Of a DNA stretch of 64,000 nucleotides, positions 56,041 through 64,000 are shown piece after piece. The notes beneath the pieces were generated by a model. It saw nothing but the letters and a program-made list of their open reading frames with translations. It was not told the origin of the DNA and did not search any database. This DNA is from Methylobacterium terrae. Its GTDB lineage: Bacteria > Pseudomonadota > Alphaproteobacteria > Rhizobiales > Beijerinckiaceae. The DNA is taken from assembly GCF_003173755.1 (NCBI RefSeq), contig NZ_CP029553.1, positions 6,018,001-6,082,000 on the forward strand. Direction: 5' to 3'. Numbering within the stretch: position 1 is the stretch's first letter; every line of letters starts with the position of its first letter. The translations under genes and the position numbers were made by a program.

Positions 56041-56057
56041 ATTGTGCACCGCACAAT
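56041..56057. promoter_or_regulatory. Palindrome upstream of the phasin gene, candidate PhaR site
   Basis: ATTGTGC-ACC-GCACAAT, a perfect 7-bp inverted repeat with a 3-base spacer, 48 bases before the phasin start. TGC/GCA half sites resemble those reported for PhaR, which represses phasin genes in PHB producers. Confidence 0.5.
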
Positions 56058-56235
56058 AGCACGCCCGTGCCGAAATGCCACCTTTCCGTGGGTCGTTAAG
56101 GTTGACGGCGAGATAACGCTGCGACTGCGCATTTCGTGCCGGTGCGGGATAGGGTCAGTTGGTTTAAAGCAGGGCGTGTGATCCGGTTCTCGTTCGGGGC
56201 CGGCGCGGCGCGCAAGGCGTGCTCAAGGAGAGGCA

Positions 56236-59200
56236 GTGGGTCGGGACGTGCTCTTCGAGACGACGATCGAGGCCCTGCGGGCCGTTCCGGCCTTCGCGCA
56301 GCGGATCGACGGTCCCGACCGGGCCTTCCTGCTGCTCGACCGGGGCGCGACGCAGCTGCTCCACGCCTCCCCGGCCGCCGCCACCCTGCGCGAATCGATC
56401 GCCGACGCGGCCGGGCGGATCGATCCGGCCCTCGCCCTGCCGGCGCAGCTGCGGGGGTCCCTGGCCCTGCCCCCCGGCACGGCGCAGCCGCGGCTGGAGC
56501 GCCTGCGCCTCGCCGGCCGCCTCGCGCCGCCCCTGCTCTGCGCCTGCCTGCCCGCGACCCTGCCGGACGGCGGTCCGGGACTGGCCGTCGCGATCCTCGA
56601 TCCGCTGCCCGCCCGCCGGCCGCGCCGCGCCGCGCCCGCGCCGACCCCCGAGCCCGAACCCGCCCCGGCGGAGCCGGCCGCCGTCCCGGCCGCGGCCCCC
56701 GCCCCGCCGGCACCCGGCCTGCGCTTCCTGTGGCGCAGCGACGCGCGCGGCTGCCTCGTCGAGGCGACGGCCGGTCTGCCCGAGACCGTCGGCGCCTCGC
56801 CGGTCGGCCGGGCCTGGGACGACCTCCTGGCCGGCCCCGTCGAGGCCGAGCCCGGCCTCGCCGAGGCCCTGGCGGAGCGCCGCACCTTCCGGGCCGTGCC
56901 GGTGCGCTGGCGCCGCGCCGGCACCCGCGAGGCGGTGGCGGTCGATCTCTCGGGCGCGCCGCGCCTCGGCGCTGGCCGCGCCTTCGCGGGCTTCAGCGGC
57001 TTCGGGGTGATCCATCCGGACCGGGTCGTCCCGGCGGCGGACCGGCCGGAATCCGCCGAGCCGAAGCCGCCCCGCCCGACCCTGCGCGAGCGCGCCGCCG
57101 CGGTGATCGCCGTCGGGCGCCCCGCCCCGGCGGAGGACCCCGCCGAGCCGGCCCTCCGGCCGGAATCCGGGAGCGCCCCCTCCTCGCCCCTCGCCCCGTC
57201 CGCGCCGGGCCGGGACGGCGACCCGCGCGACCTCGCCTCGCTCGCCGGAGCCACCATGGCGGAATTCGCCGGCCTGATGGCGGCGCCCTTCGCGCATCTC
57301 GGGATGAGCTGGGGTTTCGGCACCAGGCCGCCGGATTCCCACGCTCCGGCGGCCGGGGCGACGACCCCGGCCGCGCCCGACGCGGCGCACGCGCAGGAGG
57401 CTGCCGGGCGCGAGACTCCCCAAGAGTCTTTCCAAGAGTCTCCCCGAGAGTCTTTCCAAGAGTCTCCCCGAGAGTCTTTCCAAGAGTCTCCCCGAGAGGC
57501 TCCCCAGGAGGCTTCCCGAGAGGTTCTCGAAGACGCTCTCGTGGCGGCGCCCTCCGGGGAGCCGCAGGCGCCGGCCGCCACCGAGTCCCCCGACGAGAGC
57601 CCGCGCAACGCCTCGCTCTCCCTCAACGAGCACGCCGCGTTCCGGGAGATCGCCCGCGCCCTCGGCGCCCGCTTCGCCGGCGACCCGGACGGCGCCGAGG
57701 CCGCCGCGCCGCCGGCACCCGCCGCGCTCCATCGCGGCGCCGTGACCCCGTTCCGGGGCGCGCAGGCCCTCGCCCGCCTGCCCGAGCGCGGTGCCGAGGC
57801 GGCGCTCGCCCGCCTCGTCGAGCGACTGCCGGTCGGGCTCCTGGTCCATCGCGGCGACGAGGTGCTGCTCGCCAACCGCCATCTCCTGGGGCTCGCGGGC
57901 TACGACACGATCGAGGCCCTGGCGGCGGCCGGCGGCCCGGCGGTGATCTTCCGCGGCCGCGACCCCTCGGCGCAGGCCGGCCCCGGCGAGGGCGCCCCGA
58001 TCGCGCTCGCGACCCGGGCCGGCGGCTCGGTGCCGGTCGGCGTCACCGTCGGGGTCGTCGAGTGGGACGGCGCGCCGGCGAGCGTGCTGACGATCCGCCG
58101 CCTGCCCGACGCCGACCCGGCCCAGTCCCTGGCGGCGGCCGAGGCCCATCTCGCCCACCGCGACGCGCACCTGCGCGAGACCACCGCCATCCTCGACGCG
58201 GTCACCGACGGGGTCGTGGTGCTCGACGACGAGGGCCGCGTCGTCGGGATGAACCGCGGCGCGCAAACCTTGCTCGGGGCCGATCCGCGCGAGGTCGCGG
58301 GCGAGGCCCTGACCGGCCTGCTGGCGCCGGAGAGCCGGCCCGTGGCCCAGGCCGCCCTGCTGCGGGCGAGCACCGGCGCCACCGCGACCACCGGCGAGGA
58401 GGTGCTGGCGCGGGGCCCGGACGGGCCGGTGCCGCTCGTCCTCACCCTGGCGCCGGTGGCGAGCGGGTCGCAGCGCCGGGTCGCCGCGGTCCTGCGCGAC
58501 GTCTCGGCCACCCGGCGCACCGAGGCCGAGCTGGTGCGCGCCCGCCGCGAGGCCGAGCGGGCGAGCGCCCAGAAATCCGATTTCCTCGCCACGATCAGCC
58601 ACGAGGTCCGCACGCCGCTCAACGCCATCATCGGCTTCGCCGAGGTGATGCTCGAGGAGCAGTTCGGCCCCGTCGGCAGCGAGCGCTACCGCGACTACCT
58701 GCGCGACATCCGCGCCTCCGGCGAGCACGTGGTCAGCCTGGTCAACGACCTCCTCGACCTCGCCAAGATCGAGGCCGGCCACCTCGACCTCGCCTTCGCG
58801 GGCGTCTCCCTCAACGACCTCGTCGCAGCGTCGGTCGCCCTGATGCAGCCGCAGGCGGCGCGCCAGCGGGTGGTGATGCGCACGAGCTTCGCCCCCGGCC
58901 TGCCGGCGGTGCTGGCCGACCAGCGCTCCCTGCGCCAGGCCGCCCTCAACGTGATCTCGAACGCGATCAAGTTCACCGACGCGGGCGGGCAGGTGATCGT
59001 CTCGACGGCGACGACCGACCGGGGCGGCGTGGCCCTGCGGGTGCGCGACACCGGCATCGGCATGAGCCCGGAGGAAGTCGAGACGGCGCTCCAGCCGTTC
59101 CGCCAGATCGCCACCGCGCAGCGCCGCGGCGGCGGCACGGGCCTGGGCCTGCCGCTGACCAAGGCGCTCGTCGAGGCCAACCGCGCCTCGCTCCGGATCA

Positions 59201-59268
59201 CCAGCCGCAAGGGCGAAGGCACGCTGGTCGAGGTGCTGTTTCCCGGCGGGCGGGTGCTCGAATCCTGA
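56236..59268 (+). CDS. PAS-domain sensor histidine kinase
   Basis: A 1010-residue cytoplasmic kinase of the PleC/DivJ-related type. A long low-complexity Ala/Pro/Glu-rich N-terminal half (to about 500) precedes two PAS-like domains (about 525-625 and 660-765), a HisKA domain with His789 (TISHEVRTPLNAI) and a HATPase domain with NVISNAIKF, VRDTGIGM and GGTGLGLPL motifs. No transmembrane segment and no receiver. GTG start preceded by AAGGAG. Residues about 397-430 are 8-residue repeats (ESFQESPR). The response regulator partner is not in the window. Confidence 0.93.
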   Translation: MGRDVLFETTIEALRAVPAFAQRIDGPDRAFLLLDRGATQLLHASPAAATLRESIADAAGRIDPALALPAQLRGSLALPPGTAQPRLERLRLAGRLAPPLLCACLPATLPDGGPGLAVAILDPLPARRPRRAAPAPTPEPEPAPAEPAAVPAAAPAPPAPGLRFLWRSDARGCLVEATAGLPETVGASPVGRAWDDLLAGPVEAEPGLAEALAERRTFRAVPVRWRRAGTREAVAVDLSGAPRLGAGRAFAGFSGFGVIHPDRVVPAADRPESAEPKPPRPTLRERAAAVIAVGRPAPAEDPAEPALRPESGSAPSSPLAPSAPGRDGDPRDLASLAGATMAEFAGLMAAPFAHLGMSWGFGTRPPDSHAPAAGATTPAAPDAAHAQEAAGRETPQESFQESPRESFQESPRESFQESPREAPQEASREVLEDALVAAPSGEPQAPAATESPDESPRNASLSLNEHAAFREIARALGARFAGDPDGAEAAAPPAPAALHRGAVTPFRGAQALARLPERGAEAALARLVERLPVGLLVHRGDEVLLANRHLLGLAGYDTIEALAAAGGPAVIFRGRDPSAQAGPGEGAPIALATRAGGSVPVGVTVGVVEWDGAPASVLTIRRLPDADPAQSLAAAEAHLAHRDAHLRETTAILDAVTDGVVVLDDEGRVVGMNRGAQTLLGADPREVAGEALTGLLAPESRPVAQAALLRASTGATATTGEEVLARGPDGPVPLVLTLAPVASGSQRRVAAVLRDVSATRRTEAELVRARREAERASAQKSDFLATISHEVRTPLNAIIGFAEVMLEEQFGPVGSERYRDYLRDIRASGEHVVSLVNDLLDLAKIEAGHLDLAFAGVSLNDLVAASVALMQPQAARQRVVMRTSFAPGLPAVLADQRSLRQAALNVISNAIKFTDAGGQVIVSTATTDRGGVALRVRDTGIGMSPEEVETALQPFRQIATAQRRGGGTGLGLPLTKALVEANRASLRITSRKGEGTLVEVLFPGGRVLES
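57424..57519. repeat. 24-bp tandem repeats encoding ESFQESPR
   Basis: Three identical 24-bp units (57424-57495) and one diverged unit, in frame within the disordered half of the histidine kinase. Confidence 0.9.
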
Positions 59269-59342
59269 CCTATCGCCGGGGCGGGCCCGGGCGTAGGCTC
59301 GGGGCCGCCCCGTTTTCGGATTCGCCGCCTCAGGACCCGGCC

Positions 59343-60689
59343 ATGCCGCCCCGCCCCGCCGTCACCGGCGCCCTCCTCGCCCTGCTGGCCCTCGTCCCGG
59401 GGGCCGCCGCCGCGGCGGACGGCCTGCCGCTGACCGTACTGACCGAGCGCAGCGGCCCGGCCGCCGCCGCGGGCACGCCGCTGGCGAACGGCCTCGCCGA
59501 CTACCTGACCATGCTCGGCCGGCGCGACGGCGGCGTCGGCGGGATCGCCCTCGACGTCGAGGAATGCGAGACCGGGGGCGAACGCGCGCGGGCGCTCTCC
59601 TGCTACGAGGCGGCGGTCGCCCGCGGCAGTATCGCGCTGGTCCCCGGCAGCGCCGACGCGGCGCTCGCCCTGCTGCCGCGCCTTCCCGCCGACCGGATGC
59701 CCCTCGTCGCCTCGGGCTACGGCCCCGCCGCGATGGCCCGGGGCGACGTGCTGCCCTGGGCCTTCGCGCCCCCCGCCACGGTCTGGGACGCCCTGGGCGC
59801 CGCGCTCGCGTACTTCGCCCAGGACGGCAGCGAGGGCAACCCGCAGGGGCGCAGCCTCGCCTACATGCACCGCGACAGCCCCGCCGGGCGCGAGCCGGTG
59901 CCGGTGCTGCGGGCGCTCGCGGCGGAGGCCGGCCTCGCGTTCCGGGCCTACGCCCTGCCCGACGCGGAGGGAGCGCCAGGCGCGGATCCGTGGCGCGCCG
60001 CCCGGGCGGCGGATCCCGACGCCGTCATCCTGGACGCCACCGCCGGCCTCCCCGGCACCCCCTTGCGCGACGCAGCCGCGGCGGGCCTGCCCCTCAACCG
60101 GATCGTCACGGTGGGCTGGACCGGCGAGGACGACCTGCTGCGGCCGGGCGCCGGCGCCCGCGACCTGACGGCCAAGGGCCTGCGCACCGTGACCTGGCAC
60201 GCCCTCACCGACAGCTTCCCGGCCTTCGACCAGATCGACCTCCTGGTGGTCGATGCCGGGCTGTCGCGCACGCCCAAGGAGGAGAGCGCCGGCCCGCTCT
60301 ACAACCGCGGCGTCTATGCCGGGGTGATCCTGGCCGAGGGCATCCGCAACGCGCAGGGCCTCGCCGGCCGGGCGCGGATCGACGGGGCTCAGATGCGCCG
60401 CGGGCTCGAGGCGATCAACCTCGACCCGGTGCGCTGGAAGGAGCTCGGCCTCGTCGGCTTCGCCCGGCGCCTGCGCCTCACCTGCGCCGACCACAGCGGC
60501 CGGCGCCCGGTGACCGTGCAGGAATGGACCGGCGCCCGCTGGGTCCAGGTCGGCGACGAGATCTCGGCCCCGCGCGAGCGCCTGTCCCCCCACCTCGACG
60601 CCGCGATCGCGACCCATGCCGAGCGCGCCGCGACCGAGACCGGCAGCGCGGAGAGCCGATCGCGGGAGGCCTGCGCGGCCCGGCCGTGA
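59343..60689 (+). CDS. Periplasmic binding protein of branched-chain amino acid ABC type
   Basis: A 448-residue exported protein with a signal peptide (ALLALLALVPGAAAAADG) and a type I periplasmic-binding fold of the LivK/Peripla_BP_6 kind (LTVLTERSGPAAAAG, SYRRD-like core, NRGVYAGVILAEGIRNAQ). Normally feeds an ABC importer, but no permease or ATPase genes adjoin. The nearest upstream gene is the histidine kinase, 74 bases away, so it could act as a co-sensor (inference). Confidence 0.8.
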   Translation: MPPRPAVTGALLALLALVPGAAAAADGLPLTVLTERSGPAAAAGTPLANGLADYLTMLGRRDGGVGGIALDVEECETGGERARALSCYEAAVARGSIALVPGSADAALALLPRLPADRMPLVASGYGPAAMARGDVLPWAFAPPATVWDALGAALAYFAQDGSEGNPQGRSLAYMHRDSPAGREPVPVLRALAAEAGLAFRAYALPDAEGAPGADPWRAARAADPDAVILDATAGLPGTPLRDAAAAGLPLNRIVTVGWTGEDDLLRPGAGARDLTAKGLRTVTWHALTDSFPAFDQIDLLVVDAGLSRTPKEESAGPLYNRGVYAGVILAEGIRNAQGLAGRARIDGAQMRRGLEAINLDPVRWKELGLVGFARRLRLTCADHSGRRPVTVQEWTGARWVQVGDEISAPRERLSPHLDAAIATHAERAATETGSAESRSREACAARP

Positions 60690-60974
60690 CAAGTCTTCGC
60701 AAGATTGCTGCGTTGCACAAGAACGTCCGTCCCGCTCCGGACGATTTCCAGGAAAGCATTTCGCGCCGGTTTCGCGCCGCAGGTCCACCGTGACGGGACC
60801 CTGCGTCACGCGCCTGTCCTTGGGACAAGAGGCTGCGGCATCGCGAAAATGCCGGACGAGTGCGGTGCGGGGCTGTACCCCGGCTCCTCATTCTCCTAGT
60901 GCGGGCACGGCGCGGGGTCCCACGGCCCGCGTCGCGCCGCCATCGCCCGCCCCCGGGAGGAGACACAACCCGCG

Positions 60975-62324
60975 ATGACCAGCACCGCCCAGAGCCGGCC
61001 CCCCGCGGCCGACAGCCTCGCCTCGTCGAACCCGACCATCGCGGCCTACGACAACAAGGCGCGCATCAAGGCCATCATCGGCTCCTCGTCGGGCAACCTC
61101 GTCGAGTGGTACGACTTCTACGCCTACGCCTTCACGGCGATCTACTTCAAGGACGTGTTCTTCCCGGGCTCCGACCCGACGGTGCAGCTCATCAACACCG
61201 CGGCGGTGTTCGCCATCGGCTTCCTGATGCGGCCGATCGGCGGCTGGCTGTTCGGCCGCGTCGCCGACCGCTACGGCCGCAAGACCTCGATGCTGATCTC
61301 CGTGATGATGATGTGCGCCGGCTCGCTCGTCATCGCGATCCTGCCGACCTACGCGCAGATCGGGATCTTCGCCCCCGTGCTGCTGCTCTTCGCCCGCATG
61401 GCTCAAGGCCTCTCGGTCGGCGGCGAGTACGGCACCTCGGCGACTTACATGAGCGAGGTGGCGCTGAAGGGGAAGCGCGGCTTCTACGGCTCGTTCCAGT
61501 ACGTCACCTTGATCGGCGGGCAATTGCTGGCCTCGCTCGTCGTGGTGCTGGTGACGCTCTCCCTCGACGACAAGGCGATGACCGCCTGGGGCTGGCGCAT
61601 CCCGTTCTTCATCGGCGCCGGTGCCGCCGTGGTCGCGCTCTACCTGCGGCGCTCGCTGCACGAGACCTCGACCGCCGAGACCCGCACCTCGCGCGAGGCC
61701 GGCAGCATGGCGTCGATCTGGCGCAACCACCGCCGCGCCTTCCTCACCGTCCTCGGCTACACCGCCGGCGGCTCGCTGATCTTCTACACCTTCACCACGT
61801 ACATGCAGAAGTACCTGGTGAACACGACCCACATGGACAAGAAGACCGCCAACCTGGTGATGACGGCGGTGCTGTTCACCTACATGGTCGTGCAGCCCCT
61901 GTTCGGCATGTTCGCCGACCGGTTCGGCCGCAAGACCGCGATGCTGCTGTTCGGCGCCTCGACCACGCTGCTGACGGTGCCGCTGCTGCACGCGATCGCC
62001 GGTGCGCAGAATCCGTTTCTCGCCTACGCGCTGATCACCGCGGCGCTGCTCTGCGTCTCGTTCTACACCTCGATCAGCGGGCTCGTGAAAGCCGAGATGT
62101 TCCCGGCCGAGGTGCGGGCGCTCGGCGTCGGCCTGTCCTACGCCATCGCCAACGCGATCTTCGGCGGCTCGGCCGAGTTCGTGGCGCTGAGCTTCAAGGA
62201 GGCCGGCCTCGAGACCACGTTCTACTGGTACGTGACGGCGATGTGCGCCGTGGCGTTCCTGGTCTCGCTGCAGATGCCCGACAGCCGCCGCTCCGGCTAC
62301 CTGCAGGGCGACGGGACGGCGTGA
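60975..62324 (+). CDS. MFS transporter, metabolite:H+ symporter (KgtP-like)
   Basis: A 449-residue 12-helix major facilitator of the MHS subfamily. The [15 protein letters not shown] start of helix 1, [17 protein letters not shown] loop, [21 protein letters not shown] and [12 protein letters not shown] are typical. Relatives import 2-oxoglutarate, citrate, proline betaine or other carboxylates; this one is nearest in pattern to KgtP. The 285-base gap upstream holds no gene that I can support. Confidence 0.92.
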   Translation: MTSTAQSRPPAADSLASSNPTIAAYDNKARIKAIIGSSSGNLVEWYDFYAYAFTAIYFKDVFFPGSDPTVQLINTAAVFAIGFLMRPIGGWLFGRVADRYGRKTSMLISVMMMCAGSLVIAILPTYAQIGIFAPVLLLFARMAQGLSVGGEYGTSATYMSEVALKGKRGFYGSFQYVTLIGGQLLASLVVVLVTLSLDDKAMTAWGWRIPFFIGAGAAVVALYLRRSLHETSTAETRTSREAGSMASIWRNHRRAFLTVLGYTAGGSLIFYTFTTYMQKYLVNTTHMDKKTANLVMTAVLFTYMVVQPLFGMFADRFGRKTAMLLFGASTTLLTVPLLHAIAGAQNPFLAYALITAALLCVSFYTSISGLVKAEMFPAEVRALGVGLSYAIANAIFGGSAEFVALSFKEAGLETTFYWYVTAMCAVAFLVSLQMPDSRRSGYLQGDGTA

Positions 62325-62330
62325 GGTCCG

Positions 62331-62363
62331 GTCGGGAGTCATCCGCAGCGGATGCCTCCCGAC
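62331..62363. terminator. Stem-loop between convergent genes
   Basis: GTCGGGAG and CTCCCGAC (8 bp) enclose a second stem ATCCG/CGGAT with one internal loop. It starts seven bases after the MFS stop. No T run, so termination strength is uncertain. Confidence 0.6.
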
Positions 62364-62405
62364 GGTCCCGCTCCACAGGATCATTCGGGATCGGGAAACC
62401 AGGAA

Positions 62406-62433
62406 GGCCGGCGCGTCCCCGGATGCGCCGGCC
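62406..62433 (-). terminator. Terminator of msrP
   Basis: A 9-bp stem (62406-62414 with 62425-62433), eight bases after the msrP stop on the minus strand and followed there by a T-rich tract. Confidence 0.7.
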
Positions 62434-62440
62434 TCTTGCG

Positions 62441-63415
62441 TCAGACGAACAGGCGCTCCTTCTCGAGCCCCTTGTACAGGTCGGCGACCTGGGCGCCGTA
62501 GCCGTTGTAGATCAGCGTCGGCACCCGCTCGTCGGTGCCCAGCACCCGCTCGCTCGCCTGGCTCCAGCGCGGATGCGGCACGGCCGGGTTCACGTTGGCC
62601 CAGAAGCCGTATTCCGACGCCTGCAGCCCCTCCCAGAAGGTCTTGGGCCGCTCCGCCGTGAAGGTGATGCGGTTGATCGACTTGACCGACTTGAAGCCGT
62701 ACTTCCACGGCACGGCGAGCCGCAGGGGCGCGCCGAACTGGTTGAGGATCGGCTTGCCGTAGACGCCGGTCACCATGAAGGCGAGGTCGTTGCCGGCCTC
62801 GGCCATCGTCAGGCCCTCGGTGTAGGGCCACGGATAGAAGAAGGCGCGCTGGCCGGGCGCCATCGCCTTGTCCATGAAGGTCTGCATCTGGATGTACTTG
62901 GCGTCGCCTTTGGGCTTGGCCAGCGCTACGAGGGCGGAGAGCGGGAAGCCGGTCCACGGCACCGCCATCGACCACGCCTCGACGCAGCGGTGGCGATAGA
63001 GCCGCTCCTCCAGCGCCATCTTGCGCACCAGGTCCTCGAAGCCGATCTCGAACGGCGTCTCGACCAGGCCGTCGATCTTGATCGTCCAGGGCTGGACCTT
63101 CAGCGCGTTCGAGCCCGGCGTCACCGTCTTGTTGGTGCCGTACTCGTAGAAGTTGTTGTAATCGGCGCTGTAGCGCTCCGCGGTCAGCGGCCGGTCGAGT
63201 GTGTAGGCCGGGTTCTGCTTGGCCGGATAGAGGTCGGCGGTCTTGACCGCGCCCGTCCCCTCCCCCGGCAGCGCCGCGTGAGCCGGCCCGCCGGCGAGCG
63301 AGGCCGCCGCCATGCCGAGGCTGCCGCCCAGCAGCGCCCGGCGGTTGAGGAAGACCGCTTCCGGCGTGGCGAGGCGCTCGGGCATCTCCCAGCCGCGCTT
63401 GACCTTGATGTGCAT
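62441..63415 (-). CDS. msrP: Protein-methionine-sulfoxide reductase catalytic subunit MsrP
   Basis: A 324-residue periplasmic molybdoenzyme (YedY type) that repairs oxidised methionines. Twin-arginine export signal with [11 protein letters not shown] (Arg25-Arg26) and cleavage near AHA. The molybdenum ligand is Cys144 in [11 protein letters not shown], with the substrate-pocket segments [17 protein letters not shown] and GFWANVNP. The start [10 protein letters not shown] is chosen; the long Phe/Leu/Ala/Asp frame upstream is an antisense artefact of Lys-rich repeats. The usual membrane partner msrQ is not next to it. Confidence 0.95.
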   Translation of the reverse strand: MHIKVKRGWEMPERLATPEAVFLNRRALLGGSLGMAAASLAGGPAHAALPGEGTGAVKTADLYPAKQNPAYTLDRPLTAERYSADYNNFYEYGTNKTVTPGSNALKVQPWTIKIDGLVETPFEIGFEDLVRKMALEERLYRHRCVEAWSMAVPWTGFPLSALVALAKPKGDAKYIQMQTFMDKAMAPGQRAFFYPWPYTEGLTMAEAGNDLAFMVTGVYGKPILNQFGAPLRLAVPWKYGFKSVKSINRITFTAERPKTFWEGLQASEYGFWANVNPAVPHPRWSQASERVLGTDERVPTLIYNGYGAQVADLYKGLEKERLFV

Positions 63416-63602
63416 GACGGTGGTCCCTGAAAGGCGGAGTGTTGCAGCGGACATCGGGGCGAACGCGCCACGGCGCAAGTCACGGTTCAGCGAGGCCGAC
63501 GCCTCGTGTCGCGAGGCCGGCGAGGCCGCGTCGACGTGGGAAACCGGGGTGCCACCTCGGAGTGAGCGGCGACAGCGGCGGCGCACCGTGCGATAGAGCG
63601 TG

Positions 63603-63941
63603 ATGCCCGCGAAGAACCCGTCCACCAAGAATCCGTCTGCCAAGAGCCCGTCTGCCAAAAATCCATCCGCCAAGAATCCATCCGCCAAGAACCAGTCAGC
63701 CAAGAAGCCGCCCGCCAAGAAGCCGAAGCACACCGCCTTCACCGTCGCGGTTTCGGCCGCCGACGACGGAACCAGCGCTCCCGCCTTGCGGGTCTACGTC
63801 GCCATGGCGGTCGACCCCCTGGCGGCCGTGGCCGCCGTGCAGGCGGCGATGCCGGAGGCGGCGGTGGAACTGAGCGGTACCCTGTCGGACCGCCTCGCCG
63901 CCCGGCTGAAGCTGAAGCCGGGCGAGGTCCGGCCGATCTGA
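63603..63941 (+). CDS. Small protein with Lys/Ala/Pro-rich N-terminal repeats
   Basis: A 112-residue protein. The first 40 residues are SAKNP-type repeats (15-bp units), strongly basic and similar in style to histone H1-like tails; residues 43-112 are a compact alpha/beta domain ([35 protein letters not shown]). The basic tail suggests nucleic-acid or polyanion binding. GTG at 63600 is an alternative start. Function unknown. Confidence 0.65.
   Translation: MPAKNPSTKNPSAKSPSAKNPSAKNPSAKNQSAKKPPAKKPKHTAFTVAVSAADDGTSAPALRVYVAMAVDPLAAVAAVQAAMPEAAVELSGTLSDRLAARLKLKPGEVRPI
63606..63720. repeat. 15-bp repeats encoding SAKNP
   Basis: About seven near-identical 15-bp units encoding the Lys-rich tail of the gene at 63603. 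In the opposite frame they read as a false hydrophobic protein. Confidence 0.85.
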
Positions 63942-64000
63942 GGCTCGATCCGGCGTGCGGATGGGCCCGCTCCCGTGTAGGCTGCCGCGCCATGAGGGAT

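Noticed and set aside
63416..63742. N-terminal extension of msrP reading repeated FLADG units, like a membrane protein
   Set aside because: It is the reverse frame of Lys-rich 15-bp repeats in the gene at 63603; the real MsrP begins with its Tat signal at 63415.
63992..64000. ATG at the very end of the window
   Set aside because: Only three codons are visible; it may start a gene but nothing supports it here.

Overview
The window reads as chromosomal DNA of a high-GC alphaproteobacterium, most likely Methylobacterium or a close relative. The pointers are very high GC with strong third-position bias, a fused FruB-type phosphotransferase, an AHL LuxR/LuxI pair, PACE and phasin genes, NepR/EcfG-type general stress signals, a direct-repeat GAAC-N7-GAAC LexA box, and a tRNA-His that lacks the extra 5' G and carries A73. 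This is inference from gene content; no database search was run. I see no insertion sequence, phage, CRISPR array, rRNA or replication origin.

Layout. 1-4.7 kb: the end of a secreted 5'-nucleotidase/RTX-type protein, a DJ-1/PfpI protein and several small stress-type genes including a cold-shock protein; one has a textbook EcfG-type promoter. 4.8-13 kb (minus strand): a DEDDh exonuclease with a SWIM-like zinc site, NAD+-dependent ligA, a HepT/MntA toxin-antitoxin pair, an acyltransferase/glycosyltransferase pair and aspS. 13-14.7 kb: an SOS-box-controlled stand-alone WYL-domain protein, then rnd. 14.9-21.3 kb: a chemoreceptor, a secreted collagen-like protein, and an HTH-citrate synthase facing a CoA transferase across a perfect palindrome. 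21.4-28 kb: a complete fructose PTS regulon (LacI-type regulator, fruB, fruK, fruA) with two identical operator cores. 28-31 kb: a LuxR/LuxI quorum-sensing pair, a NarL-type response regulator and an AT-rich gap.

31.5-37.6 kb: a DNA-damage operon (metallo-beta-lactamase exonuclease, ATP-dependent ligase, YjbQ), a TPR-methyltransferase, and a LysR/PACE efflux pair. 38-44.6 kb: an aspartate aminotransferase, a LuxR-family regulator, a Gly-rich DUF1236 protein, a tartrate/isopropylmalate-type dehydrogenase and a ClC channel with CBS domains. 44.8-51.7 kb: tRNA-His and a run of small accessory genes, including one frameshifted gene, an orphan terminator that may mark a small RNA, a lytic transglycosylase, and a NepR-like domain fused to a degenerate receiver. 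51.8-64 kb: two transglutaminase-like proteins, an L,D-transpeptidase, a phasin, a large PAS histidine kinase, a periplasmic binding protein, an MHS-family transporter and msrP.

The best candidate for something new is the gene at 50631-51251. Its N-terminus matches NepR anti-sigma factors, its C-terminus looks like a receiver that has lost its phosphorylation residues, and its ribosome binding site is locked in a perfect 8-bp hairpin. Second is the SOS-box-driven WYL protein at about 13 kb. A window-wide oddity is the number of short, in-frame tandem repeats inside otherwise ordinary genes.
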